In this document: one piece after another, positions 34,435-45,521 of the stretch
How the letters are laid out: each line of letters starts with the position of its first letter
Position numbering within the stretch: position 1 is the first letter of the stretch
From: Brasenia schreberi
Lineage: Eukaryota > Streptophyta > Magnoliopsida > Nymphaeales > Cabombaceae
Length of the DNA: 64,000 bases
Assembly (NCBI GenBank): GCA_036023115.1
Contig: JAYKKT010000037.1
Coordinates: 3,533,501-3,597,500 of the forward strand
Direction: 5' to 3'
Notes under the pieces: generated by a model
The model's input: the letters and a program-made list of their open reading frames with translations, nothing else
Told to the model about the DNA's origin: nothing
The model's database searches: none
Program-made: the position numbers and the translations under genes

Positions 34435-34669
34435 TTAACCATGAATGCTCGGAGACGTATGCATGTTTCCAGCAAGATCTAATATTTGTTTACCAGAATC
34501 ATCTGGCAAAGCAAAACTGCCTGCTAAAGTTTCTGCTCTTGCTACTAAAATACATCTTTCGTATGGGACGTCCTTGTTCTTCACAATTTGTGCTGCCCGT
34601 AGAACCCGTGGCCACATATTATCTTCCTCCGTCCTTCCAAGAAAGTCAACAAAGGGCCCATGTGACGCG
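34435..34669 (-). CDS. unidentified terminal exon
   Basis: After a long pyrimidine tract (CT)n and TTATACAG, one base plus 78 codons run open to TAA: ASHGPFVDFLGRTEEDNMWP, then RVLRAAQIVKNKDVPYERCI and VARAETLAGSFALPDD. A polypyrimidine tract, an acceptor and an open frame with balanced composition are what a last coding exon looks like. I do not recognise the family. No other exon of the same gene was found in the flanks, so it may be a fragment. No membrane segment is visible. Confidence 0.45.
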
Positions 34670-35278
34670 CTGTATAAGCGAGAGAGAGAGAGAGAGATGA
34701 ATGGATAGATGTTTATGATTATATTCAAGTGCAATGCATTAGAGTTGGGATTAAAGAAACGAAATCTTCAGTCAAAAGGAAGATGTTATTCATGGCACAG
34801 TTCAATGGATTAGAGTCCTGATTGAAGAATCAAGATCTTTATCGGAGACATATCTGTGTTTTGAATGCGTAAAAAATATTGGGATCGGCTGTTTGGTGGT
34901 TTCTTTTGTACATGGACCGGGATCGTTGCATTTTATAATCTAAAATCTGTGCTCCCACTTATTTGCATAATCCTTACGCCTCAAAATCACAAACACATGA
35001 TCATTCCCACCACAAAACACCTCCCCTAGACTTTCATACTGATTCTCTCTCTCTCTCTCTCTGATCGGATATTCCGGCCAAGTATCACTCTTCTTTCCTC
35101 ATCCCTTGCACCTATCACTCGGTGAGCGCTTTGGGTGTTGGTCAATTCATTCAGATTCTGACAACAGTTTAAAAATTCTACTCATCTGGAAACAACACAC
35201 TAGAAAGGGAAACTCTTGAAGCCTTTCTGGTGGGATTCAATTCTACTGCCTATAGATTCCATACGTGGTGACGATCAC

Positions 35279-35280
<2 letters not shown>

Positions 35281-35352
<72 letters not shown>
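35281..35352. repeat. (CT)n(CA)n compound microsatellite
   Basis: About 25 CT units followed by about 11 CA units. It lies downstream of the small gene at 35.6 kb. Confidence 0.95.
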
Positions 35353-35353
<1 letters not shown>

Positions 35354-35587
35354 TCACACACACGCACAAGGAATCAGACACAAAAGAAGAAACAAAATTT
35401 TGTAGCTTACAGCAACAAATTCATATTCTCATTTACAGAAACCACTGATATTAATTCAATCTTATCTAATGACCTTGATTACACATTTGCATACTTTGAA
35501 TAGTCTCAAAAATAACAAAGAGATTCCACTCTCACCCCAAATCAAACATCACCCTTAAAATTCAATGATGATGAATCACATCCGTTC

Positions 35588-35908
35588 CTATTGCGCCAAT
35601 CTTGCCGTACTCTTCTCAGTGTCCACTTGCAACGAAGTTCTTTTGATGAACTCCAAGCAATCAGCAATCGCTTCTGCGTAAAACACGTTCGACTCCCACC
35701 GTCGCAAACACTTTTGACTAGCAATCTTTACTTCTTCGTTGGGGCCTTTCCTTAGAGACTCCACTGCCTTCTCCCACATGGACTTCATCTTCCTCAGAAT
35801 TCGAAAGAAATCCATGAACCTTAAGTGCACTTGATGCACCGTCAGCCGAACGGGGTTTGACCGGAAAGCCTTAATCCGGGGCCTTCGGTGGATCCTGATC
35901 ACGCCCAT
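35588..35908 (-). CDS. small basic protein of unknown function, 106 aa
   Basis: I chose the ATG at 35908 (MGVIRIHRRPRIKAFRSNPV), since the few codons upstream contain no ATG in frame. The single-exon frame ends at 35588. The N-terminus is very basic; the rest looks helical and amphipathic (VHQVHLRFMDFFRILRKMKS, CLRRWESNVFYAEAIADCLE, FIKRTS). No signal peptide or transmembrane segment is visible. A TATA box, TATAAATAC (minus strand, 36021-36013), lies about 105 bp upstream of the start, and the region is richer in GC than its surroundings. I do not recognise the family; it looks like a short plant-specific protein. This is one of the few apparently intact genes in the window. Confidence 0.55.
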   Translation of the reverse strand: MGVIRIHRRPRIKAFRSNPVRLTVHQVHLRFMDFFRILRKMKSMWEKAVESLRKGPNEEVKIASQKCLRRWESNVFYAEAIADCLEFIKRTSLQVDTEKSTARLAQ

Positions 35909-36012
35909 AATTAGCAAATTCTTTCCTCCTTGAAGAGTACAGAGGTGAAAAAAAGAGGGAGAGCCTATAAGTTTGAAAGCTTGATAACGTCTTTGATCCT
36001 TAGAGAAGCCAC

Positions 36013-36021
36013 GTATTTATA
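36013..36021 (-). promoter_or_regulatory. TATA box of the 106-aa gene
   Basis: TATAAATAC on the minus strand, about 105 bp before the ATG, followed by a pyrimidine-rich leader (CTCTCCCTCTTTTTTTC). The spacing suits a plant core promoter. Confidence 0.5.
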
Positions 36022-36639
36022 ATAAGACGCGAGTGAGGGAGGCATTTTTCATGGTTTAGAAAATGACGAGGAAGGTGACGTATCAGAGTTCCTTAATTCG
36101 TTAAACAAATACACAGTGTCCCCTGGATGTCTTTTTATGACCGACTCATCCTTGTTTTCTTCCTCAGTTTCAAGTCTCTCTCCTTCCAGCCATCTTCCCC
36201 CAACCAACACACGTATATGAGTTCCTTAATTTGTTAAACAAACACAAAATGTGTTCCCTGGGTGTCTTCTTGTGATCGACTCATTTGTTTCTTCCTAAGT
36301 TTCAAGTTCTCTATAATCTCGCTCTCTTTCCAGCCATCTTCCCCTAACCCACACATATATTTATATATATATAAGATGGTGGTCCGTGCTCGATCCTCAT
36401 TTCCGTTATATATATATATATATGGTGGTTTGTGCTCGATTCTCATTTATGCTTAAATCTTCTACAACATTTTCGTAATCAATGGTGAATATTTAAATCT
36501 AAAATATAATTTATATCATTATATTACTCGTACTCTTATTTAATACACAACAGTCAATCTGATTTTTATATTTCAAATCTTAGGGTTGATTGGGTTGATA
36601 AATATGTTTGAGTAGATTTACACATAAATTGGATGTAGT

Positions 36640-36679
36640 GTATACTACAATATATATATATATATATATTGTAGTATAC
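36640..36679. repeat. 40-bp perfect palindrome
   Basis: GTATACTACAA, an AT core, then TTGTAGTATAC. It can form a cruciform. Confidence 0.85.
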
Positions 36680-36867
36680 ATATATATAAGTTGGCTTGGC
36701 GGGCTAATGCAAGACCCAATCATTCACATTGTGGGTAATCATTGAGTTCCTCGTTGAGTATAAGACTCCTGTATATATATATGACGCACTCTCAAACTCA
36801 TTTAAAGCCTACTCTAGCTGGCTAATATGTGTGTATTAATAGATAAATTAATAGACATGAATAATAG

Positions 36868-36884
36868 TATATATATATATATAT

Positions 36885-36931
<47 letters not shown>
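36868..36931. repeat. (TA)n(GATA)n microsatellite
   Basis: TA repeats run into about 11 GATA/ATAG units. Confidence 0.9.
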
Positions 36932-37821
36932 TGAGTCTGTGTATATATATTAAAAAAGTGAATACATATATATACATGCGTAAGAATCTCGATTCTATGT
37001 CTAATTCATGAGTCAGTAGTTTATTAGTTTACATGGAGGAATTCATTTGTTAGTTTATTTAAGAATAAGTATGTCTGAAACTAACATGCTTTTTAATCGT
37101 GTATTTTCTTAAAAGAGCAACAATTCAGAAAAAAGGAACATGTGTTTTCTATTTTGGGCATTGAGGAACATATTATATATTAAAAGCATTATTTCAACAT
37201 AAGATATAACAATTTAATTAATCGATATTCATTGACGAAATGCTCGATCAATGAAAAGAAGATAACATCGAATCAAGATATATAGTTTACAATTCTGGAC
37301 CTTGGTTTGCATGATTTGTCCTCCCTCTCTCTCTCTCTCCCTCTACGTGTATATGTGCGAGTGTGGGTGGGAGCGCGTGAGTGAAAGAGAGAGATTTTCA
37401 TGTGTAGATGATGACAATCGTGGTACTTTTGATGAATAGGTATATGTTTTCATTTCATTGATGCAAGCGAAGATATCAAGTTCTGGTGAGCGTTAGCTCA
37501 CCGGTAGAGCTGCTTCGAAGGATCGAAGCATGCATGCATGCACTGTGTGTGTGTGTGTGTGAAAACAGGTTCTTGGTGGTCGACCCAGTGACGACCATGG
37601 CCTGTATAGATCCAATACAAAGAACAGTAACGGCTGGATGCCCCACTATTAAGTGCGGGAACTTAAGGATGACAATTAATGGAATCCATTAGGCCGTATC
37701 TTCTATGTGGGTTCCCATCTTAGCTTTTAAGTGGGCTGAGAAGGTAAGGTCATGTCTCGGCCGAAGGTTTACTTCAAAGAGAGTTCTATATCATATGAAA
37801 AAAAAAATTAAAAGCCCAAGA

Positions 37822-37925
37822 AGAAGTAGCTCAACTGGCTATGGGTCAACTCGCAAGTTGAACGTCACGAGTTCGATACCCAGGGTGTGCATCTGGCTGT
37901 GGACTCCTTGTCATACCAAAGACAA
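37822..37925 (+). mobile_element. SINE-A copy 4
   Basis: AGTAGCTCAACTGGCTATGG (box A), TCAACTCGCAAGTTGAACGT (core), CACGAGTTCGATACCC (box B), then GTGTGCATCTGGCTGTGG. The best-preserved copy, showing both Pol III boxes clearly. Confidence 0.7.
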
Positions 37926-38055
37926 AAGGTTTCTTTGGATTATCCAAGAAAACGTTTTAAGAAAAAATCACATATTTCATTCAAGAGATTAATAATACAA
38001 AGCCAGGGCATGCATCTGAAGGTTATTCGCTTGACCCATGGGTACCTTCCCCATA

Positions 38056-38346
38056 GACATGGCAGATTTTGAACCGGCTGGAATCGGATCCTGAACCGGG
38101 AACCACCTGGTTCAGCTCTGCTTCCATCGAAATGGAGTGGGAGCCGGCTCGAAACTGAGACCAGCGGTTCTAAACCACTGGTTCTTTATTTTTTTAATTT
38201 TATTTCAAATTTTTATATATATTTTTCGGTTCTAGATGGTTTGAGCCTCAAACCCGAACTGACAGTTCCAAATCGGAACAGAAACTAACCCGGTCCGGAT
38301 TCATGGTTTCAAGTAAACCGGAACCGGGGGTTTGGGATGGCTGGTC
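38056..38346. mobile_element. small GGTTCC-rich MITE-like element
   Basis: Ends TAGACATGGCAGATTTTGAACC and GGGTTTGGGATGGCTGGTCTA are imperfect inverted repeats, with CCGGAACC/GGTTC motifs between them. A similar left end (TAGACATGGCTGGTTTCAAACC) occurs at 52514. No clear target-site duplication. Confidence 0.5.
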
Positions 38347-38949
38347 TATTCTTCGCAAAAAGGACTTTCCCCCTGAAATTTTGGAAAACTAACACTCTTA
38401 TGAGGCGCGGTTGGATCCATGGGGTATGATAGAGTGTCCACTCTATAACGGTGGACTATTTCCCCCACACTAAAAGAAATTCTATATTGCCACTGTTATT
38501 AGCATGACGTTAAAATGAAGGTCTAAGTGTATTGAATCGGTATTCCTACAACATCTCATATGAGCAAGTCCTAGCAAAAGAATAGGATTTAAAGTGAGCT
38601 TTCAATTTTTTGGTTCTAATGGGTGTTCTATTAGCACATCAGTGTCTTCATTTTATAATTTCCAATTCTTCACCATAAAAGAAGACAATAAGAAATTTAG
38701 ATTTCTTGACTTATAAATGATAATTTCCAATTCATAGAGCTGGCACAAAATTTTGGGTGTCATGCACTAGTTTAAAGTCAACAAAGACCAAATAGCTGCA
38801 GAGATTTGCGCGCGAGTTAGGTACACTTAAGCTAAAAAGCAAGACTCTCTACTACTGCTAGACTACTACAAAGTCAAGCAGATTAGGGACGCGAGTAATA
38901 TAAAATTGGCCTTTCATTTAGATCTTGTCGACTCATAAGTGATTCCATG

Positions 38950-38980
<31 letters not shown>

Positions 38981-39205
38981 GGGGGATTGGAGTTGGTAGA
39001 CTTTTATTTATGCTAAACTCTTCATTTAAATTGTTTATATGTTTGATCGAACTGTTTATATTAAAAAAAAGTAGCTTTTTTAAAAAAAAGTATAAAGTAC
39101 TTATATATTTTTCTTTTAATATGAATTGTCCAACCAAAAAGATGGACAATCCAAATGATTATAAGTCTAGGATGAATGGAAGACTAGCATCTCTCTCTTT
39201 ATATA
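38347..39205. other. no gene recognised; TA tract at 38948-38969
   Basis: AT-rich; open frames are low complexity. Confidence 0.4.
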
Positions 39206-39370
39206 GAAAGAGATTGGATCTCACACACTATTGACACATTTCCCTATTGTCTAACCATAATAATATTGTCCTTCATCCTTTTACAAAAATACTTTAAAAT
39301 TTTAAAATTACACTCATGTTACTAAAAAACAATGAGAGAGTGTGTTGGAGGTGGGCATGATCAAGCTTTC

Positions 39371-39401
<31 letters not shown>

Positions 39402-39678
39402 AAGAGAGAGAGAGAGAGGAGGAGAGTAGGTCAGCTATCAAGATGTTTGTTCTATCAAACCCTACTATATAGGAAACAACATATTATACATATAAGTCTA
39501 CATATATAGTAATTGGATCTCACCCACCATTGACACTGCTCACTATTGTCTGAGCATTGCTTTTGTGAGTATGAGTGTGATAATATTATTTTTCATCCTT
39601 TTTACATAATATTTTAAAAAATTAAAATTATACTCATATCACTGAAAAATAATAAGAGAGCATGTCAACAGGATTCAG

Positions 39679-39759
<81 letters not shown>

Positions 39760-39812
39760 CTAGGTCAGCTAGCAAGATGTGTGTTCCATCAAACCCTGCT
39801 ATATAGGGAACA
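39206..39812. repeat. tandem duplication of about 300 bp, each unit with a TA-flanked MITE
   Basis: Unit 1 (39206-39476) and unit 2 (39511-39812) both read: TTGGATCTCAC MITE left end, MITE interior, TA tract, GA tract, AGGTCAGCT, CAAGATG, TCAAACCCT, CTATATAGG, AACAAC. The TA tracts differ greatly in length (about 20 and 49 bp). Confidence 0.7.
39511..39680. mobile_element. TA-flanked MITE (Micron-like), copy 4
   Basis: Left AATTGGATCTCACCCACCA, right end CAACAGGATTCAGCT before (TA)n. Interior GAGTGTGATAATATTATTTT and TACTCATATCACTGAAAAAT matches the other copies. Its twin in unit 1 spans about 39206-39372. Confidence 0.6.
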
Positions 39813-39834
39813 ACGTAAACAACTTCATGAAATA

Positions 39835-40015
39835 ATAAGAAAGGCATGCTTAATACATGTAGATATGTTGGGTGATGAAGATGTTGTTTAGGCTTCTCAC
39901 TTAAGACGTGAATTTCTCACTAGTCGATCCGAACGCTAAAATAATGGCCAAGTCCAGACAAGCTTGCCGTCAAAAAGAAAATCTGACGAACCTGAGCACT
40001 GTACTGAATCTTGTT
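39835..40015. repeat. diverged copy of the PORR gene's 3' flank
   Basis: AGAAAGGCATGCTTAATACA, GGTGATGAAGATG, ACTGTACTGAATC and other blocks match 42972-43138, just downstream of the PORR stop, in the same orientation. The coding region itself is not present here. Confidence 0.65.
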
Positions 40016-40810
40016 TTTGCCTAGTTCATTAGCTCATTTGAACATAGGTGAGTAAGAAACAAAAATGAGTCGAGGTAGACAATATGGATATGGGTTGCTC
40101 CAATTTTCTCATAAAATTGAAAGATTTGATCATTTAATTGCTTTACTCCCAACCAATTGATTGTCTTATCATGGTTTTTCAGCACGTGTAACTGAAAGCA
40201 GCGGCGTACTCACTTTAGAGCAAGCACCCTAAAATCCGAAAAATATGCAAGGGGTTGAAAAGTGAAGCTCATGCAAAATACAAGTGCGCCTCACCAAAAA
40301 AGTTGTTGGGCCTGCCACTGACTAAAAGTTCTTATACTTATCTAAACAAACTAATATGAGCCAAGCTGAACTAAACCAGCAGGCATTGTCCTATGTTCAG
40401 CTCGTGCAGCTAATATCAAGAACCAAACCTGAATGAGCGTTTCACTAGTCGAACCGGGCAGAATCACCAGTGGCTTGGTTCATTTACAAGTTTCTCCGAA
40501 AAATAATTATACTTGATCATCTTTTTTCTTTCTTTGGTACAATAGACGTCCTGTGCGGAGCGCTTTTACCAATACTTATTTACTTATAATATTTCTTTGT
40601 GTAAATACTTTTATATTTATATATCTATATAAAAGATACATTTGTATATGTTTTGTACCATGTATCTACTTTTTTTAACACACTATATACTTTTAGATTT
40701 ATATATTTATATAAAAGATATATTTGTATATGTTTATGTACTGTATATCTACTTTTTTAACAGACACTCCTATATACTCCTATATATATATGTGTGTGTG
40801 TATGTATATG
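40016..40810. other. no gene recognised
   Basis: AT-rich. A segment near 40610-40680 is partly repeated at 40690-40755 (AAAGATAYATTTGTATATG). Confidence 0.4.
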
Positions 40811-41135
<325 letters not shown>

Positions 41136-41280
41136 GAAAATTAATATCCATCCATTATTTTTGGGCGGCATGAATATGATTTTAAAATTTTTAAAGTGTT
41201 TTGGAAAAATACGAAAGTTATTTTTATTACACTCGTGTCATACAAAAACAAGGCACCAGATTTGCTGTTTCTGTTTCCTT

Positions 41281-41375
41281 TTTAGTACAATACGGAGGCC
41301 TAAGCAAGATAAGTGCCCCGGCTTCAACTTGTGAGTCAACCCCCATAGCCGTTGGAGCTGTCTCTCTTGTTCACT
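41281..41375 (-). mobile_element. SINE-A copy 5
   Basis: Minus strand: ACAGCTCCAACGGCTATGGG (box A), TTGACTCACAAGTTGAAGCC (core), tail and TATTGTACTAAAAAGG end. Box B is degraded. Confidence 0.55.
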
Positions 41376-41842
41376 TTCGATCATCACTTTTAGGTGTAGT
41401 TCTTTCTTAAGCAATAAATAATCCAAGAGTTAGGCGAACCCCTCTTCAACTCAAACCACACAGCCTGATTAACGAGTAAAACAAATTAAGTAGTTCTTCA
41501 ATTATGAGTTTTGCTTCGATTTTGTGAAGACAACACACCATACAACGGGCTGAAACAGTGGGTTAGAACAAAACCACATGCGCATGTTGGTGATGAGAGA
41601 ACTAATTTAGTAACAAAACCTACTAACATAATGACAGAACTTTATTTATACTTATAATATGCGAGTTGTGGATGGCTCATTTTTTATTTTTATATTTTAT
41701 TTTCCAATTTCTCCGAAGATAGTTAGTCGTTGTAACCAAAACCAAAACCAAAACCAAATCCAAGTTTTATTACACACCAAGTGGAGTCGACTACACTTGG
41801 TAGTGAAGCATAATTATTTAAAACTCATGGCGATTTTAGAGA

Positions 41843-41950
41843 ATGAGCAAAATATAGCTCACCTGGTTAGGAGTTCGACTCACAAGTTGACGGTCACAAG
41901 TTCGATATGTGGGGCATGTATCTGGCTTCAGCACCCCTCTTTGTACCCAA
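41843..41950 (+). mobile_element. SINE-A copy 6
   Basis: ATAGCTCACCTGGTTAGGAG (box A), CGACTCACAAGTTGACGGTC (core), CACAAGTTCGATATG (box B), GGGCATGTATCTGGCTTC tail, TTTGTACCC end. Confidence 0.6.
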
Positions 41951-43171
41951 AAATTGATGGTGTTTTCAAGAATATTGATACTGTTTTATAATTATTTCAA
42001 TTATGACATATTCCAGTTGTTTTAGACGGTCGAAATTTGTTCAACAACAATAGTCGGAATTTGAGGCGATTGTAGAAGTGGTAGCTAGACGCACAACTAA
42101 ACAAGCCAAACAAACCAAGCAGAACTTTAGTCAAGTATATAGAACTTAACGTGAACAATGCATGTTTCATCTTAGTTCGACTAAACTTGTCTCCTTTAGT
42201 CAAGTATATAGAACTTTTATGCACGTACATGCTTGAAAAGCATGTTGGACTCGATGAATTGAGTGCGTAACTAAATGGTGAATTTCCAATTTTCACAAGA
42301 AAAATGTATGAAAAGTAAATCTTTGACTTAGAATGGTCGCCAAGAAATTAGATTTACTCAAATCATAGAATTAGTCACAATTTTTTGTTTCTAACGAGTA
42401 GCTTCATTTCAAATTTTAATAAATTGTCTCAAGTTAAGCTTGGATAAAACGAGCTAAGTGCGAACATGATCAAGATCTTGAGTTAACAAACAAGCCACGA
42501 GCATCGTTGCTCGGTTTGCTCGGCTCGTTTAGCAGCCTTATGTACAAGATTATGCTGACAAAAGCCTCCGAAAAACTGCTAATTTCTTGCAGCGATTAGA
42601 TCATCGTGATTAGGTTTTACCTTTTATATAGCTACTTAGAGTGTTGTATTTTAATCACCATGTGACCTTATATTATCCAAAATCAAAGCCCTCCAATCAT
42701 TTTATATTCTTCTCTAATCAGAAATCATGTCGAAATCATTTGAGTGTTTAACTAAAAATGCTTGGTTCTTATCTCAGAAGAAATCTCGATCTAGAAGCAG
42801 AATATAAAACAAAACACTGCCAAAATGGAGCTCTCTAAACTGGAGCCTGGCTAATTGCTGCAGCTTCTTTTACATTTCATTTTTGTTCAGTAAGTTCGAT
42901 GGTTCAGCATCCATTAATAGATGCTGATATGACACGCGAGAGATCACAATATAAACAAATTCACGTATATAAGAAAAGTATGCTTAATGCATGTAGATGT
43001 GCTGGGTGATGAAGATGCTGTTTAGAAATCTAACGTATATTTCTCGAGTCGTCTAAACTGTAAAATAATTCGCCAGTCCAGAATAGCTTGTCATCAGAAA
43101 AAAAATAGACAAGCTTGGGCACTGTTCTGAATCATGATTGAGACGTGCCAAATTGAGACCTAGAAACATAT
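41951..43171. other. intergenic; 42972-43138 duplicated at 39835-40015
   Basis: No gene recognised. The part nearest the PORR stop codon is the source or twin of the 39.8 kb duplication. Confidence 0.4.
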
Positions 43172-44323
43172 TCAATCTTCGTTGTGTTCATCATCGATGG
43201 TGAAGCCTGGCGAGCATTGCCGCATCGAACCGAAATGATACAATTTCTCATTGAAGATAACCTGAGGATCCTTCTCTATCAGCTTCCCGTCCTTGTAAGC
43301 ATCCCTCAAGAAGACCGTCCAATTCATCTCTGTACCAGCAAGATAGAATGTCCTGGGCTGCTTCAAGAGCATCTGATAAGTGTGCTTGGTAAGACTGAAT
43401 TCATCCTTGAATTCCACAATATGGTGTATAGATGCCCTTTTCTCCAGTGTCAAGCTAAGGAACTCATGCAAAACTCCAACCCTATACTTCTCTGCTTCAG
43501 GCGACCACAATTTCAATCCTGAACCTTCCGAATACGGCGAGACAAGAGGAAGTGAATTGAGCATATTGAACTTCCTTGTACCCTCCTTGCCAAGGTTGAG
43601 AGAAGGTGCATGAGCCACAGGAAAGGTAAAGGCCTTTCTCACCCTATCCTCATCGTGGACAAAATCAGACTCAAGTTGGCTAATGGCAAGAGCAGGATCC
43701 CAATGAACGAGCTCAAGTAGTCGTTTGCCATCCTCATGAACAACTTTGAAGTACTCAGGATACTTGAGAACACGGTCGCGAAAGTCATCGGGGATGCCAA
43801 AAAGGAGACGGCAATGGTGGATCTTGCTCATTGCAATTCGCTTATTAGCAGACATCATTAGTAGCTTGCGGACAATGTTAAGCCTAGAACTCTCCATGGA
43901 GTCCATGATCTGCCTCTCCTCTTGGAGGAGATCCTCCATCAATCGGGTGAATCCAAACCACATTTTGCCATCGGTGTGCCGATAAAGGCGAAAAATGGCC
44001 GGATGCCGTTCAATTGAACGAGCGACCTTCCGGCCACGTGGGAATCCCAATTCTCTGTGGAGCTTTCCTGCTTCGTCGAGCTGGAGTACCTGCTCCGGCT
44101 GCTTTGCAAGGAACTCCTTGGTCTTCATGAGAAATCTGAAGAAGACGTCGTGCTCAACAATGGCTTCCAAAGATGGGACTCGACGGGTTTCAGGCTGAAC
44201 AAGCTTTGTCCTCGCACTCTCTTTCTTTGCCTTCTTCTTTCTCCTTCTTCTTTGAGTGGTGGAGCCATTGGCCAAACCAGCACAGACCCTCTGGAGGCTG
44301 TAATCCCTAAAGAAAGAGATCAA
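43172..44323 (-). CDS. PORR-domain organellar RNA-binding protein (WTF1/RPD1-like)
   Basis: PORR (plant organelle RNA recognition) proteins bind group II introns and help them splice in chloroplasts or mitochondria. The frame is uninterrupted. After a basic stretch (QRRRRKKKAKKESARTKLVQ) the PORR domain covers most of the chain: RRVPSLEAIVEHDVFFRFLM, GKLHRELGFPRGRKVARSIE, KMWFGFTRLMEDLLQEE, CRLLFGIPDDFRDRVLKYPE, and further on RVGVLHEFLSLTLEKRASIH, HIVEFKDEFSLTKHTYQMLL and MNWTVFLRDAYKDG. The first codon of the open frame is TTG and an in-frame TGA lies shortly before it, so no ATG opens the domain. The true start, with the transit peptide, is probably on an upstream exon joined at one of the TTTAG or ACAG acceptors near 44290-44310. 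Which PORR protein it is, and which organelle it serves, I cannot say. A broken inverted paralogue fragment lies at 44793-45208. Confidence 0.85.
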   Translation of the reverse strand: MISFFRDYSLQRVCAGLANGSTTQRRRRKKKAKKESARTKLVQPETRRVPSLEAIVEHDVFFRFLMKTKEFLAKQPEQVLQLDEAGKLHRELGFPRGRKVARSIERHPAIFRLYRHTDGKMWFGFTRLMEDLLQEERQIMDSMESSRLNIVRKLLMMSANKRIAMSKIHHCRLLFGIPDDFRDRVLKYPEYFKVVHEDGKRLLELVHWDPALAISQLESDFVHDEDRVRKAFTFPVAHAPSLNLGKEGTRKFNMLNSLPLVSPYSEGSGLKLWSPEAEKYRVGVLHEFLSLTLEKRASIHHIVEFKDEFSLTKHTYQMLLKQPRTFYLAGTEMNWTVFLRDAYKDGKLIEKDPQVIFNEKLYHFGSMRQCSPGFTIDDEHNED

Positions 44324-44792
44324 ACTAAAATCTTTTCAGATGTGCAATGGTTTTCCAATCAAAGTTCCCAATCCTAACAATGAAGCCAAAACTGCCCATC
44401 TTTTGCTTGCAAGAAATGTAATGATTCAAGCGTATGAACATGCTTCAACCATGATTGCACTTCATTGAGACACAACAAACAAGCTTTTGGACAACAAATC
44501 AATCTTCTGTGAACATGGTAATCATCAAAATCGCCAAGACATATGTACATGCTTCAACTACTACCATGCTATATGTATGAAGGAACAAAAAAGTTCACCG
44601 TAGTGAATCACCATTCGTAAACAATGAATTCTGAAAGTTTGTCAAATAACCAATGTGCTAACGCAGATTGAGAGTATATATCAAGTGTTTTAGGATCAGT
44701 AGACTATGAAATGACACTCTGGTTATTGGAAATGTCAGAGTTGGAATAGGGAAGGGGAAAATAACTCCACGGTGGAAGTTTGCCCCTTTACT
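44324..44792. other. spacer between PORR gene and its inverted fragment
   Basis: Probably contains the 5' intron and any first exon of the PORR gene on the minus strand. I could not identify the start codon. Confidence 0.35.
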
Positions 44793-45208
44793 AACAGGAA
44801 GCTCCACAAGAAATTGGCACTATCCCTTGCCAGGAAGGTGGCCCATTCAATCGAGCACTATCCAACCATTTTTTTCACCTTTACCTTATGGCAAAATGTG
44901 ATTTAGGTTCACCCGTTGATGGAAGATCTCCTCTATGAGGAAGCTGATCATGAACTCCAAGGAGAGTTTTTAAGTTTAACATTGTCCGTGGCTACTCACA
45001 AAATCTGCAAACAAGCAAATTGCAAAGAGCAAGATCCACCATAGTTGTCTCCTTTTTGGAGTTCCCGATGACTTTCGCGGCCAAGTTCTCAAGTACCATG
45101 AGTATTTCAAAGTTGTTCATGAGGATGGCAAGCGAATACCTGAGCTTATTCATAGGGATCCTGCTCTTGCTATTAGCCAACTTGAGTCTGATTTCATCTA
45201 CTCCAAGG
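44793..45208 (+). pseudogene. PORR-domain protein fragment, inverted, broken
   Basis: Plus-strand translation in several frames matches the neighbouring gene in order. It has RKLHKKLALSLARKVAHSIE (gene: GKLHRELGFPRGRKVARSIE), then HYPTIF, KM-stop-FRFTR (gene: KMWFGFTR, so Trp has become TGA), then a frameshift and MEDLLYEEA. A poorly aligned stretch follows, then LLFGVPDDFRGQVLKYHEYF, KVVHEDGKRIPELIHRDPAL and AISQLESDFIYSK. Homology ends at AAGGTAATT, which looks like a splice donor although the neighbouring gene has no intron there. Domain N- and C-terminal thirds are missing. Confidence 0.85.
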
Positions 45209-45521
45209 TAATTTTACCTAAGTCATATCCCCCATGGTAGTTCTATTAAGGTATCTGAAGCCCATTTCTCTTTCAACTGTTTTGTCCCCTGAGGTAATCG
45301 GAAGCTATTTAAGAAAATCTCTCTAAACTTGATTGTGTTTGGTTAGCTCAGTTTGCTCACAGAAACACAAGTTGACTAAGAAAGAAGTTCAGTTTGTTTG
45401 GCTCGTTTACCATCCTAAGGAATCCATTAGAGGACGAGGAATGTTTCCATCAATGTGAAATTCCTAGAGCTTGGCTAAGAGAAGAATGCCTATCGCATGG
45501 CTTCAACTTGGAGGTTGAGAG

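Larger units (their letters stand above)
36022..37480. other. AT-rich, microsatellite-rich, no gene
   Basis: Contains TA tracts at 36355, 36410, 36650 and 36868, a palindrome at 36640-36679 and a GATA array at 36887-36931. No gene recognised. Confidence 0.5.

Noticed and set aside
37822..37925. tRNA gene
   Set aside because: Box A and B are present but the sequence does not fold into a cloverleaf with acceptor stem as read by eye, and related copies are dispersed: a SINE.
43184..44377. Plus-strand open frames of 67-112 aa
   Set aside because: They are antisense shadows of the PORR gene.
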